From: Lutibacter sp.
Lineage (GTDB): Bacteria > Bacteroidota > Bacteroidia > Flavobacteriales > Flavobacteriaceae
NCBI RefSeq assembly: GCF_030692605.1
Contig: NZ_JAUYUD010000017.1
Coordinates: 1 to 64,000 of the forward strand
DNA length: 64,000 bases
Reading direction: 5' to 3'
Numbering within the stretch: the first letter of the stretch is position 1; the number at the start of each line of letters is the position of its first letter. A model generated the notes under the pieces. The model did no database searches. It was not told the origin of the DNA and saw nothing but the letters and a program-made list of their open reading frames with translations. Shown here piece by piece: positions 34,401 to 42,938 of the stretch. A program made the position numbers and the translations under genes.

Positions 34401-36384
34401 GGAAGCAGCGGCAATTTTTCAGCCTGGCTTGCCATTTTTACCGGGAGTTGCTTTTTATGGCTTTGGAGGAGGAGCCTCTAACAATATGTTGGCTACAATT
34501 AATAACAGCACCAAAAAATATGACTTTACGCCTAAAAAAGGTTCTTTAGGATTTAAAGTGCTTGCCGTTATAGGAACTACGCCTAAAGTTGAAACCTTTA
34601 ATGCTGATGTTGGGTTAAACGGACAATTTTCAGCAGGCCAAGGAATGTACAATATTGGTTTTACGGGCGATTTTTATATTGGCGCGCCATTACTTCCCCT
34701 AATAGACAGAAATAAAGCGCAAATTAAAGGAAGTGTTATTGCCGACTATAATTTTCCTGACAAGCATTTTTATATGTACGCGGCAGTTACTGTAAATGCG
34801 CCGCCAATCACCACACCAAGCCCGGCAGAATTAACCTTGGACACAAACGGGAAAACAAACAAATGGTTTTTTAAGTTTGGAGAGCCTACCGACACTAATG
34901 TTGTAACTATTTTTGGTGTAAATTTATATGAATATTTAATGTTTGGAAATGACATTAAGGCTCCCGTAAATGGTTTTACCGAAGGTTTTAGAAACAGCTA
35001 TTACAGTGTTGTGAATCAATATCCGGGCATACCTTCATTTCCTGGCGTAGATGGTAATTCTGCTACCGGAAGAGGTTTTGCTTTGGGCGTGGGAATAAAA
35101 ATCGATAAAAATTTTAATGAACATATTGTAAATGGATACTATTTAAATCTTATACTGGCTGCAGGAGCAGAAGTCAATTTAAGTATGATGGAATACCTTG
35201 GACAAAATTGTGCCAATCCTTCACAACGTATTGGTTTAAATGGTTGGAGGGCAAGGGGAAATATAGGTTTTTATGTTGATGCAGCCGCAAAAGTGGTTAA
35301 AGGAAATGACACCTGGAACTTGGCAAATTTAAAAGCAGGTGGCTGGTTAGACGCTAAATTTCCAAGACCAACTTATGTGGCCGGTGCCGTTCAGGGAAAT
35401 ATACAAATTGGACACTCAACAGCAAGGGCTCATACGTTTGCCCCCGGCCAATGTACAGATAAATATTGCACGCACAAGTGGCCTAATGGTAATTTAAAAC
35501 ATACACTTATTAATGGAGTAACTGGACTTTTATGCAGTAATATCACAAATACTTGCTCGCATATTATAAATAATTATCTTGTAAACCAATCGTTTAATAA
35601 AACTTTTGACTGGGGTGATAATTGCGGAAGCGGTGACACAACACAGCCAGCAAGCACTGGGCCTGCGATTGCGCAACAAGATGCTGCGGCAGACCAAGAA
35701 CAGCTGCTAATAAAATATGTGCATCCCGGCACCACTTATAATTTTCCTATAACCATGCCAATTGCCGTAAAATATGGCTTGCCGCTAAATGAGGAATTTG
35801 ATATTTCCGAACAGCAAAGTAGCGGCAGCATCATCAACAGAACATTTAAATTGGTGACTACGGTAACGCTTCAAGAAAAAAATGAAACTACCGGCGTATA
35901 TGCAACCATCAATAAAAAATTCAGCAAAAATAATTTAGGGGAATATTTGTATGTAAAACTTGGTGCAATTCAAGCTCAATCTATTGTGGCGCCTGTCACA
36001 AATAGTAAAAATAATCCGCTCACACCACAATCGGCTGTTCAGCAAATTGCAAGTATGCCGGTTAGCAATGTGCCTAATAATATCAGCAATGTTAGTTTGT
36101 CTAAAAATGTTGCATTGCAAACTTTTTATCCTGCCCCTGAAGTCGGTGAATATGATAATTTACCTCCAGAACCGGCCGCTGTCGTAAATTCTCTTGAGGT
36201 AAATAAATGGTATAAAATTATTGTGACAGCCAATTTAAAGGAATTTAAAAATAACGTTTGGGTAAATGCGCTAAAATCAAATGGAAGTCCGGTTACGCAA
36301 ACAGTAATCAAAACTTTCAGAACAGGGCCAATGCAACTGGTTAGCACTAATAAAGTCATTAATAACAATATTAAAAGCAACTAA
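31498..36384 (+). CDS. Giant secreted beta-rich protein with TANFOR-like N-terminus
   Basis: 1628 residues. Signal peptide ends QGFAQ (~19). Residues ~20-270 are related to the 295-residue protein encoded later in the operon: both have a short beta domain with W and PP turns, then P-x-x-G followed by FRWTPVIPKPQEPVTYRL versus FRWTGLVPNTAELPTYRV and a GQTxxQA segment. I recognise this as resembling the TANFOR-domain proteins of Bacteroidota (memory-based, not searched). Residues ~300-1300 are long beta text with many Asn, Thr and Gly; ~1310-1370 has a Cys/His cluster (QCTDKYCTHKW, LLCSNITNTCSHI). No type A or B T9SS sorting domain at the C-terminus. Probably outer-membrane associated or exposed; function unknown. 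Confidence 0.75.
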   Translation: MKKYLALLLLAISFQGFAQSNLITGINISLPANPDANIAEWSKSMPPLMISAQTRMEQGKVSPMVQESSILVSIKGNGVVCGHYSIDNAPASNFNSPAKVWSGETALNLLGEACVLKPGIYEFCVKFYGNGAAGQVLIGEACKSFTIKETERKSYQPPQALAPVNGLSYTTGDFAQPQLFRWTPVIPKPQEPVTYRLKVWQMMQGQTSTQAMQVNQPIITKDVENMTQIVINNILDDPCKPPYLCDFVWNVQALNREGNPIGDNKGMSSPFQFAVNKAAPNVNKSQPVVEEEVVVPTGSLAANDTIYAGYNGEFAIITTQVSGTNKFSGKGTAFINWLKARVSVKFDSITVDANKKLLTGKISAEIDDTAPVYPQDWALEIAANNPWLNNMVTSHVTWVESKINQTIPYNNLTEVTTPVKLPLGLNFPNGDQLAITEMVFRNNKSEFNMVTSKTTPQDWGNPVQLVGFIAKNIEFHPSNIKMPPNRIELVEDVTIIANPKINFTFKKPTNSNTGCFVEWGENGFSQFGIEIHSEFTRDWLLPSPDDGISKTKAKLFALGTAWNDLVLTGTLEKSEIVSAQGMTVLADSLSYDMSDVLNPPSITFPQNYDGETSNLFRGFYMKELVVEMPATWQTHSGGKPQISVQNMIIDNTGITLFAEATNVVQFPNANVADLVASIDTVHVEIESSSLVEASVKGRIGLPVSKADSIQNPLKYIALFNNAQLPSQTSYFQLTIEPTGPIYANLLKGVMTLAQTSNIVAYVDKNKKTFNTMLNGNFVWNNVKLGPVKNVNMNLGFQGIAMNYDSSLASNKFTFNAGAWSFASPQKFLANFPVTIDNIGFKQLTTTGNQLLHGKLNFDVIFNLSTDVGGQSKLAVELAIEDNQNASGLGKFKPKYIGTSISDISVYANLPAVSIDGTIQFRNDDPVFGNGFKGTLQATFKAPKVSISALAEFGNTSYLHTSTYRYWRVEAAAIFQPGLPFLPGVAFYGFGGGASNNMLATINNSTKKYDFTPKKGSLGFKVLAVIGTTPKVETFNADVGLNGQFSAGQGMYNIGFTGDFYIGAPLLPLIDRNKAQIKGSVIADYNFPDKHFYMYAAVTVNAPPITTPSPAELTLDTNGKTNKWFFKFGEPTDTNVVTIFGVNLYEYLMFGNDIKAPVNGFTEGFRNSYYSVVNQYPGIPSFPGVDGNSATGRGFALGVGIKIDKNFNEHIVNGYYLNLILAAGAEVNLSMMEYLGQNCANPSQRIGLNGWRARGNIGFYVDAAAKVVKGNDTWNLANLKAGGWLDAKFPRPTYVAGAVQGNIQIGHSTARAHTFAPGQCTDKYCTHKWPNGNLKHTLINGVTGLLCSNITNTCSHIINNYLVNQSFNKTFDWGDNCGSGDTTQPASTGPAIAQQDAAADQEQLLIKYVHPGTTYNFPITMPIAVKYGLPLNEEFDISEQQSSGSIINRTFKLVTTVTLQEKNETTGVYATINKKFSKNNLGEYLYVKLGAIQAQSIVAPVTNSKNNPLTPQSAVQQIASMPVSNVPNNISNVSLSKNVALQTFYPAPEVGEYDNLPPEPAAVVNSLEVNKWYKIIVTANLKEFKNNVWVNALKSNGSPVTQTVIKTFRTGPMQLVSTNKVINNNIKSN

Positions 36385-36434
36385 TGAAACGAGCATTACA
36401 AATTTTGATATACAAAGGAATAATTAATGGCGAA

Positions 36435-36454
36435 CCTGCCAGCCGGCAGGCAGG
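36435..36454. repeat. GC-rich REP-like palindrome
   Basis: CCTGCCAGCCGGCAGGCAGG, 20 bases palindromic at 18 positions around GCCGGC, in a 108-bp spacer of otherwise AT-rich sequence. It resembles interspersed REP-type palindromes (family not identified). In RNA it would form a stable hairpin within the operon mRNA. Confidence 0.6.
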
Positions 36455-36492
36455 CAGCCATCTGTTACCGCTAAAAAATAAAATTTAAACAG

Positions 36493-38607
36493 ATGAAAAA
36501 ATCTATAAATAAATATTCGATCCTATCAATGGTGCTATTTATGTTTTTTTCAAGCATAAATGCACAAGAAAGCAATGAGGAACAGCCAACAAGCATTATC
36601 AATATGGTTGCGCGTTACTTACCAGATAACAATGCGGTAGAAATGCGATTTTTTCCCGACAAGAAATCTATTTTATACTCTGGCATAAAAAATGGCTTTG
36701 TGGTAGAAAGAGCAGAAATTTCTGAAGGAATAGCTGTTGAAGCAGATTTAAAATATATCAAAATTGCTGAAGTTTTTCCCTTTGATGAAGCGCAATGGAC
36801 TGCCGCTTTTTCAAAAGGAAACCAAGAAACAAAGCACAGCTTAAACCTTGCAAAAGACTTTTTTGACAATATAGAAAAACAAACTGGAGGAAAATTCAAT
36901 TTTGATGAGGGTATCAAAGAAATGAAAGAACAAAAAAGCAAGGAAGATTTTGAATACTTAATTTTTGTGATGAATGCCATTAAAGATAAGGATGTAGCCG
37001 AAGCCATTGGATTATCATATACAGATAAAAGCGTCCAAAAGGATAAAAATTACTTGTATCGGATTAAATTAAGCAAAGAACCAAAATCTGCTTACAAAGT
37101 GGTTGGTTTGCCTTTTAATATTGAAACTTCCGTAAATAAAAAGCAAGAAGCACGAAAAATATACACGGTAACAGGCGATAAAGAACTGTCTTTCCTTTGG
37201 GAAGAAAACGATATGGTTTCCGGCGCTTTGGTTGAACGAAAAAACAACAAAACCGGAAAATATGAACCGTTGAATGAAACGCCTGTATACACGCTGGGTG
37301 AAACATCAAATCGCAATGGCTATAAAGATGAAAATTTAACAAATTACCAATGGTATGAATACCGTTTTTATGGGCACAATCCTTTTGGGGAAAAAATACT
37401 TTTTGGTTCGGCCAAAGCAATGCCTAAAGATCTTACGCCTCCAAAAAAACCGCAGCTTATTAAAGCCAAACATGAAAAATTTGATGAGGTATTGATTGAG
37501 TGGAATATTACAGATCCAATTGATAGTGATTTAAAAGGATTTATAGTGGCTCGCGGTGAAACCAATGATGGAAATTTTCAAATTCTGCATCAAAATTTAT
37601 TGTCAAAAAGCACAAGAAGTTTTACCGATAAAACTTTTAATAGTGTAAAAAGCAATTATTATGTGATTCAGGCAATTGACACCAGCGGAAATATAAGTTC
37701 TACAACACCTGCTTTTGTAACAATTACAGATTCAATTCCGCCCGTAAAACCTAAATTTATTTCAGGAAAAATAGATTCTTTGGGCATTGTTACCATAAAC
37801 ATTGAGTTAAACAAAGAAATAGATTTAATGGGCTACAGATTGTACAAGTCCAACAGCGATGAACATGAATTTTCTTTGATACGTGAAGGTTTTAGTGAAA
37901 ACGATTCAATAGTTAAGCCAGTTCAAATAATTTTTAAGGATACGGTTACTTTAAACTCACTAACGCCTTATATTTATTATAAAATTATTGCGCTCGATTA
38001 TAATTTTAACCAATCAGAATCTTCCGAAATATTAAAAGTGAAACGTCCAGATAAAATTCCACCAACAACACCGGTATTCAAAAATGTAATTGTTAAACAA
38101 AATGAAATAGAACTGCATTTTGCATTAAGCGAAAGTGAAGATGTTGTGGAACAATATCTCTATCGAAAATTAAAAGCAGAAGCGCCTTGGGAATTGCTCA
38201 GCAAATTGGACAATAAGTTAACATCCTATACCGATAAAAAGTTAAAGCAGGCTACCGTTTATTTTTATTCTTTGCGCGCAAAAGACGACAGCAATTTATT
38301 TTCTGAATATGCAAAACCTGTTGTTGGAAAACCATTTGACAATGGCGTACGGCCACCTATAAAAAACCTTGTCATTAAAAAGGACGATAAGGATATTTCA
38401 CTTTCTTGGGAATATGAATTCTTGAATGACAATACCTATTTTGTAATTTATAAAGCAGATAAAAAGGGCAATTTAATTCAGTATAAAAACACCACCAAAC
38501 TTCTTTTTAAAGAACCTGTTGGCAAAGAAACAAACAGTTATGCGGTTAAAGTATTCACAAAAGATGGCGGCCAGTCAAAAATTAGCAATACGGTAATCAT
38601 TAGATAA
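36493..38607 (+). CDS. Secreted protein with FN3-like domains
   Basis: 704 residues, signal peptide ending INAQ. Residues ~25-300 are an N-terminal domain I do not recognise, mixing helices (SLNLAKDFFDNIEKQ) and strands. From about residue 310, four fibronectin type III-like units follow, each opening with a proline pair: TPPKKPQLIKA, SIPPVKPKFISG, KIPPTTPVFKNV and VRPPIKNLVIKK. Each contains the core W or Tyr and a YYVIQAIDTSGN-type G-strand. FN3 arrays in secreted bacterial proteins usually serve as spacers or binding modules. No C-terminal sorting domain. It follows the 1628-residue gene and belongs to the same set; partner contact is inferred. Confidence 0.8.
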   Translation: MKKSINKYSILSMVLFMFFSSINAQESNEEQPTSIINMVARYLPDNNAVEMRFFPDKKSILYSGIKNGFVVERAEISEGIAVEADLKYIKIAEVFPFDEAQWTAAFSKGNQETKHSLNLAKDFFDNIEKQTGGKFNFDEGIKEMKEQKSKEDFEYLIFVMNAIKDKDVAEAIGLSYTDKSVQKDKNYLYRIKLSKEPKSAYKVVGLPFNIETSVNKKQEARKIYTVTGDKELSFLWEENDMVSGALVERKNNKTGKYEPLNETPVYTLGETSNRNGYKDENLTNYQWYEYRFYGHNPFGEKILFGSAKAMPKDLTPPKKPQLIKAKHEKFDEVLIEWNITDPIDSDLKGFIVARGETNDGNFQILHQNLLSKSTRSFTDKTFNSVKSNYYVIQAIDTSGNISSTTPAFVTITDSIPPVKPKFISGKIDSLGIVTINIELNKEIDLMGYRLYKSNSDEHEFSLIREGFSENDSIVKPVQIIFKDTVTLNSLTPYIYYKIIALDYNFNQSESSEILKVKRPDKIPPTTPVFKNVIVKQNEIELHFALSESEDVVEQYLYRKLKAEAPWELLSKLDNKLTSYTDKKLKQATVYFYSLRAKDDSNLFSEYAKPVVGKPFDNGVRPPIKNLVIKKDDKDISLSWEYEFLNDNTYFVIYKADKKGNLIQYKNTTKLLFKEPVGKETNSYAVKVFTKDGGQSKISNTVIIR

Positions 38608-38735
38608 CAGAAGACGGTTGGCGTGAAAATTTCAATTTAAAAATGTTATTTATGTTTTTAATGAATTTAAAAAAATATGCAAAATGAAGGATTCCTGTTT
38701 CATCATTAAGCAACATAATTTTTAATCAAAACCAA

Positions 38736-40469
38736 ATGAAGCAACTCAAACTAACGGCAGTAATTATTATTTTGTTGCTTGCGTTTAAAGCAAACGCCCA
38801 AGAAAAGAAATATGCTTTTTCCATAAAAGGCGATATGGGAATTTGGTATGAGGGTTATGGGCTCGATAAAAATCCAAGTCCGGCCGTACCCGATTTTTAT
38901 TCCGCCAGAAAGCCATGGAATTTAGTGCGATATTCCTTCAATCCAACTTTTTCAATTGGCAAATGGGAAATTCCCATGAATTTTAATTTCAGCCCTATGA
39001 TAACCAATTTCATCACACCGGCTGGAACGAAACAAAATGTGTGGCAATTTTTAACAAATCCGGCTAATAATTTTGGTTTGCGCCCTAAAATTGGAACCAC
39101 AGAATTTCTGTTGGGTACACAAACCCTGAAATACAGTGATTTAAGTACAGGAGATTTGGGTGTTTTTGGTTACGGCGTAAATTTATCGCCGGGAAAATTC
39201 AGAATAAAATTATTTAAAGGCGTATCACAAAGTCCTGTCAATTACGAAGCGCCAACGCTTCCTAATCCTGCTGGCGTTATTGGTGCTTATCAACGCAACC
39301 AATGGATGGCACAAATTGGTCTTGAAAAAGAAGGAAGCTATTTTACCGGATTCAATTTTGTAAAATCTATAGATAAACGAAATTCCGTAACGTCGCCGCC
39401 ATTAACGCCTATTGATCCGCAGGAAAACATGGTCGTTACTTTTTTAACTACGGCCAATTCAGAAAACGGATGGAAATATCATATTGAACTCGGACAAAGT
39501 TTTCATACGCTTAATTTAAATACGCCGTTATCTTCTGTGCCGGTGGAAGATTTTAAGCCTTTTATCAACGCCCATACTTCCTCTTCTATGGACCATGCAG
39601 TTTTATTGAGCCTTGCCAAAAAAGGACAAGATTGGGAAATTGGCACAAAATTTAAATATTTTGGTGCCGGCTATTTTACCGCGGGATATCCTTTTATGAA
39701 CAATGACCTGATTGATTATTTAATTGATGCGCGGTTTAACGCATGGAAAAAGAAAGTGAATGTCGTTGCCAGTGTCGGCGAGCGTTTTGGAAATTTAAGC
39801 CTTACTTCTGGTCCGGACAAAACCAGACAAATTATTGCCAATGTGAATGTATTTACGCAATTTAGCGACAAACTTAGTTTGAATATGAGTTTTAATAATT
39901 TTGGTTATGATGCACCTGATTTATCAGGATATAAAAGCGTAAGCAATGAACTCAGTGTAAATCCTTCCTATACTTGGAGCAACACTAAAATGAGCCACTT
40001 GATAAGCGCAACTTACACACAAAGCACGTATGATGAAACCATTGTTTTTGTTACCACACATAACAATACACAAACAGCATTGCTTCTTTATGTTCCAACA
40101 TTTTTTGAAAAAAAAATAAGTCCGGATTTTAGTTTAATGTGGTTCAAAAATACAGCACCTGCAATTGACCTTTCTTTGTTTACCGCTTCAAGCGGATTGA
40201 AATGGAAGGTGAACCAAAAATTTAACTTAAAAGGTCAAGTGCAATACAATTTAACCACGATGAAACCTTTTACCGCCAATAAAAATTTATTGGCAACTGC
40301 GGGCTATGAGTGGGAAATTTATAAAAAATTGTCTTGGCAATTTTCGTTGACGGCCAATGTTTTCAAATTTGGAACAGAATTGCCCGGAAACTCTTTAATT
40401 CCAATTTACTCAGGCAATCCACAGTATTTTGAGACGACTATGCGGACAGGTTTGCGTTATAAATTTTAA
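38736..40469 (+). CDS. Outer-membrane beta-barrel protein (577 aa)
   Basis: 577 residues. Signal peptide ends KANAQ. The mature protein shows alternating amphipathic strands with aromatic ends throughout (YSFNPTFSIGKWEIPMNFNF, FGYGVNLSPGKFRIKLF, LNMSFNNFGYDAP) and finishes with RTGLRYKF, a terminal Phe typical of BamA-inserted barrels. I estimate more than 20 strands from length, so it is a large barrel. No plug, SusC or T9SS sorting domain was seen. It is 24 bp before the 295-residue gene and is the best candidate for a pore or anchor in this system. Family not identified. Confidence 0.75.
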   Translation: MKQLKLTAVIIILLLAFKANAQEKKYAFSIKGDMGIWYEGYGLDKNPSPAVPDFYSARKPWNLVRYSFNPTFSIGKWEIPMNFNFSPMITNFITPAGTKQNVWQFLTNPANNFGLRPKIGTTEFLLGTQTLKYSDLSTGDLGVFGYGVNLSPGKFRIKLFKGVSQSPVNYEAPTLPNPAGVIGAYQRNQWMAQIGLEKEGSYFTGFNFVKSIDKRNSVTSPPLTPIDPQENMVVTFLTTANSENGWKYHIELGQSFHTLNLNTPLSSVPVEDFKPFINAHTSSSMDHAVLLSLAKKGQDWEIGTKFKYFGAGYFTAGYPFMNNDLIDYLIDARFNAWKKKVNVVASVGERFGNLSLTSGPDKTRQIIANVNVFTQFSDKLSLNMSFNNFGYDAPDLSGYKSVSNELSVNPSYTWSNTKMSHLISATYTQSTYDETIVFVTTHNNTQTALLLYVPTFFEKKISPDFSLMWFKNTAPAIDLSLFTASSGLKWKVNQKFNLKGQVQYNLTTMKPFTANKNLLATAGYEWEIYKKLSWQFSLTANVFKFGTELPGNSLIPIYSGNPQYFETTMRTGLRYKF

Positions 40470-40493
40470 AAAACTAACGAATATTCAACTGAA

Positions 40494-41381
40494 ATGAAAA
40501 AATATAATTTAATAACAGCCCTCGGATTTTTTCTGATTTTTCAGATGGCCCAGTCGCAAATTACCGTAAACTTGGCGTTAAACAGCAGGCCGCAACCTTG
40601 GTTGTCGCAATGGGTAAATCCGATAAACGGACAAATGATTATCACCTATATGAAAGGACCTGTGCAAGGCGAGGCACAGGTTAAACTCAGAACAACTTTA
40701 TTGGATGAAAGCGGAAGTGTTGTTGGCGCCTCAAATATAAATGCATCTCGTGTTTATACTTTAAGAGAAGGCGTAAACCTATATACCATGGCCGATGCTT
40801 TGCAATTGCAAAATTTGGTGTTGTCGGGAAAAGTGCAAAATACGCTGCAACGCACGGGGCGATTGGCCGCTGGTCAATATCAGTTAAAAGTTGAAGTGAT
40901 GAATGTTTCTGGCGAGGTGGTTTTTGCGCGTCAAACCCATTCGTTTTTTATCACTTCTTACCAATTGCCTAAGTTAATGGTTCCGGCTGATGGTGCTGAA
41001 TTGGACGCACTTGTTGCCCAAAGTTTAATTACTTTTCGCTGGACTGGATTGGTGCCAAATACTGCGGAACTTCCCACTTACCGGGTACAGGTTTTTGAAA
41101 TTCTGCCCGGACAAACGCCAATGCAGGCATTTCGTGGAAACTTTCCCATTTTAGATGAACCCGCTTTGCGTGGCACAACACAATATATTTGGAGAACCAG
41201 TCTGCCGATGTTAGACGACACCGCCAACCAAAAATTTATCTGGACGGTACAAACACTCGATATGGAAGGACACCCAATTCCAACCAATGATATGAATATT
41301 CAGGGAAGAAGTGAACCCGCCGTTTTCACCATCATAAACCAAATGGGCGCCGGCAAACAAGATAAAACGGACGAAGATTAA
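40494..41381 (+). CDS. TANFOR-like secreted protein related to the giant protein's N-terminus
   Basis: 295 residues, signal peptide ending AQSQ. N-terminal domain (~20-155) with NPINGQMIITYMKGP and GRLAAGQYQLKVEVMN; second domain (~160-285) starting LPKLMVPADGAEL and continuing FRWTGLVPN, TYRVQVFEILPGQTPMQAF and QYIWRTSLPML. Both domains are recognisably similar, in order, to residues ~20-270 of the 1628-residue protein, which suggests duplication inside the cluster or a shared binding function. The C-terminus is acidic (QDKTDED). It sits between the barrel and OmpA-like genes with gaps of 24 and 10 bp, so tight co-translation. Confidence 0.75.
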   Translation: MKKYNLITALGFFLIFQMAQSQITVNLALNSRPQPWLSQWVNPINGQMIITYMKGPVQGEAQVKLRTTLLDESGSVVGASNINASRVYTLREGVNLYTMADALQLQNLVLSGKVQNTLQRTGRLAAGQYQLKVEVMNVSGEVVFARQTHSFFITSYQLPKLMVPADGAELDALVAQSLITFRWTGLVPNTAELPTYRVQVFEILPGQTPMQAFRGNFPILDEPALRGTTQYIWRTSLPMLDDTANQKFIWTVQTLDMEGHPIPTNDMNIQGRSEPAVFTIINQMGAGKQDKTDED

Positions 41382-41391
41382 ATAAAAGCGC

Positions 41392-42912
41392 ATGAAAAAA
41401 ATTATCAGCATCATCGTTTTGGGAATTTTAGCACTTCAACTAACTGCCCAAGTATCGGAAGAAAGAAAGCCTTCAACTTTGGCGTTTCATGTTTTTTATA
41501 ACGATTTTAATACCGCGCAGCAAATCAAAATAAGCTCTTTAAATAATGTGCTTAAAAATCATCTTTGGAGCAAAATTGGAGCTATGCAAACAGGATTTGG
41601 AATTAATTACTTAAAGGGAATTCGCAATAAAATTGATTTTGTCGCCACGCTTGATGGCAGTTGGACAGATTATCTTTATGACGACGGAACATCTTACGGA
41701 AGCAATCAATTTTTATTGGACGCCAATGCTGCACTGAATTTTAAAATGTTGACCGATCGGCATACGCTTGTGCCATATATTTCAAGTGGCGTTGGGGTTT
41801 CGTTATATCAGGGCAAAACGGGTTTTTATGTTCCCGTTGGCGCCGGATTGCAATTCAATGTATTTGATGAAGCTTTTATTTTTACCAATATTCAGTACCG
41901 TTATGCGTTGACTTCCGCTGTCAATGATCATTTTTATTATACAATTGGCATCGCTATAAGCATCGGTAAAAATAAAGTAAAACCAGCGGAAATAGTTGAA
42001 CCAATAATCAAAGAAATATCGAACAAGAATATGGTGGTTTCTGTTTATGACGAAGCTACAGGCTTGCCTTTAGCCAATGTGGAAGTTACGATTGGCGGAG
42101 CAGACAATCAAAAACGAAATGCGTTTACCGATGCCGACGGAAAAGCAATTTTTTCTTCAATTGCGCCTTCAGATTATAGCGTTTCGGGTTTGTTAAATCA
42201 TATCAATTCTTCAACCCAAAATATTGAAAAATCAGCTTTTGAGACGGAAGAAAATCAAATTAATATCAGTTTAACGCACAATGATCCGAAGTTTACATTG
42301 AAAGGAGTGGCAATTAATAAGACTCAAAATATTCCCGAAGGCAATGTGGTTATCAAAATCACCAACGATACAAAACAGACGATGGTTTCCGAGCAAAGCC
42401 ATTCAGAAAATGGTGTTTTTCAAACCCAACTGGAAGCTGAAAGCGATTTTACGCTTGTTGGAAAAAAAGCCAATTATATCTCTAACATTGTAAAAGTAAG
42501 CACTAAAGGTTTAAACAGAAGCGCAACGCTTTTTGTCAATTTAGAATTGGCCATTGAAGAAGCAAAAGTTGGACAAAGCATTGTTTTGAACAATATTTAT
42601 TTTGAAGTTGGCAAAGCAACTGTTAATACTGCTTTTTCAACAGATTTGGATAAATTAATACAATTTCTTAAAGACAATACCGAAACAAAGCTTGAGATAC
42701 AAGGACATTCAGACAATACAGGAAGTTTGAACCTTAATAACAAACTAAGTCAAGCTCGCGCAAACAGTATTGTGGATTATTTGGTAAAGCAAGGAATTGA
42801 CAGTCTCCGACTTTCAGCAAAAGGTTTTGGGCCATCGTTGCCAATAGCCGACAATACAACGGCGGATGGCAGAGCCAAAAACCGACGTGTGGTTATTAAA
42901 GTGATGCAATAA
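41392..42912 (+). CDS. OmpA-family peptidoglycan-binding outer-membrane protein
   Basis: 506 residues. Signal peptide ends LTAQ. Residues ~25-195 look like a small eight-strand barrel (FGINYLKGIRNKIDF, FIFTNIQYRYALTS). Residues ~205-390 hold two carboxypeptidase-regulatory-like beta domains (SVYDEATGLPLANVEVTIGG; KGVAINKTQNIPEGNVVIKI). Residues ~395-506 form the OmpA C-terminal domain with IYFEVGKATV, LEIQGHSDNTG, LSQARANSIVDYL and DGRAKNRRVVI; the Asp and Arg that grip diaminopimelate are present. It can tie the system to the cell wall. It is the last gene of the island, and the right-hand repeat/terminator follows 26 bp later. Confidence 0.88.
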   Translation: MKKIISIIVLGILALQLTAQVSEERKPSTLAFHVFYNDFNTAQQIKISSLNNVLKNHLWSKIGAMQTGFGINYLKGIRNKIDFVATLDGSWTDYLYDDGTSYGSNQFLLDANAALNFKMLTDRHTLVPYISSGVGVSLYQGKTGFYVPVGAGLQFNVFDEAFIFTNIQYRYALTSAVNDHFYYTIGIAISIGKNKVKPAEIVEPIIKEISNKNMVVSVYDEATGLPLANVEVTIGGADNQKRNAFTDADGKAIFSSIAPSDYSVSGLLNHINSSTQNIEKSAFETEENQINISLTHNDPKFTLKGVAINKTQNIPEGNVVIKITNDTKQTMVSEQSHSENGVFQTQLEAESDFTLVGKKANYISNIVKVSTKGLNRSATLFVNLELAIEEAKVGQSIVLNNIYFEVGKATVNTAFSTDLDKLIQFLKDNTETKLEIQGHSDNTGSLNLNNKLSQARANSIVDYLVKQGIDSLRLSAKGFGPSLPIADNTTADGRAKNRRVVIKVMQ

Positions 42913-42938
42913 AGTTGGATTATACGTTTTATAAATCA

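Noticed and set aside
35440-35580. CxxCH-like heme or zinc site in the 1628-residue protein (QCTDKYCTHK)
   Set aside because: Spacing is CX4C followed by Thr-His, not CxxCH; a disulfide or simple metal site remains possible but nothing identifies it.
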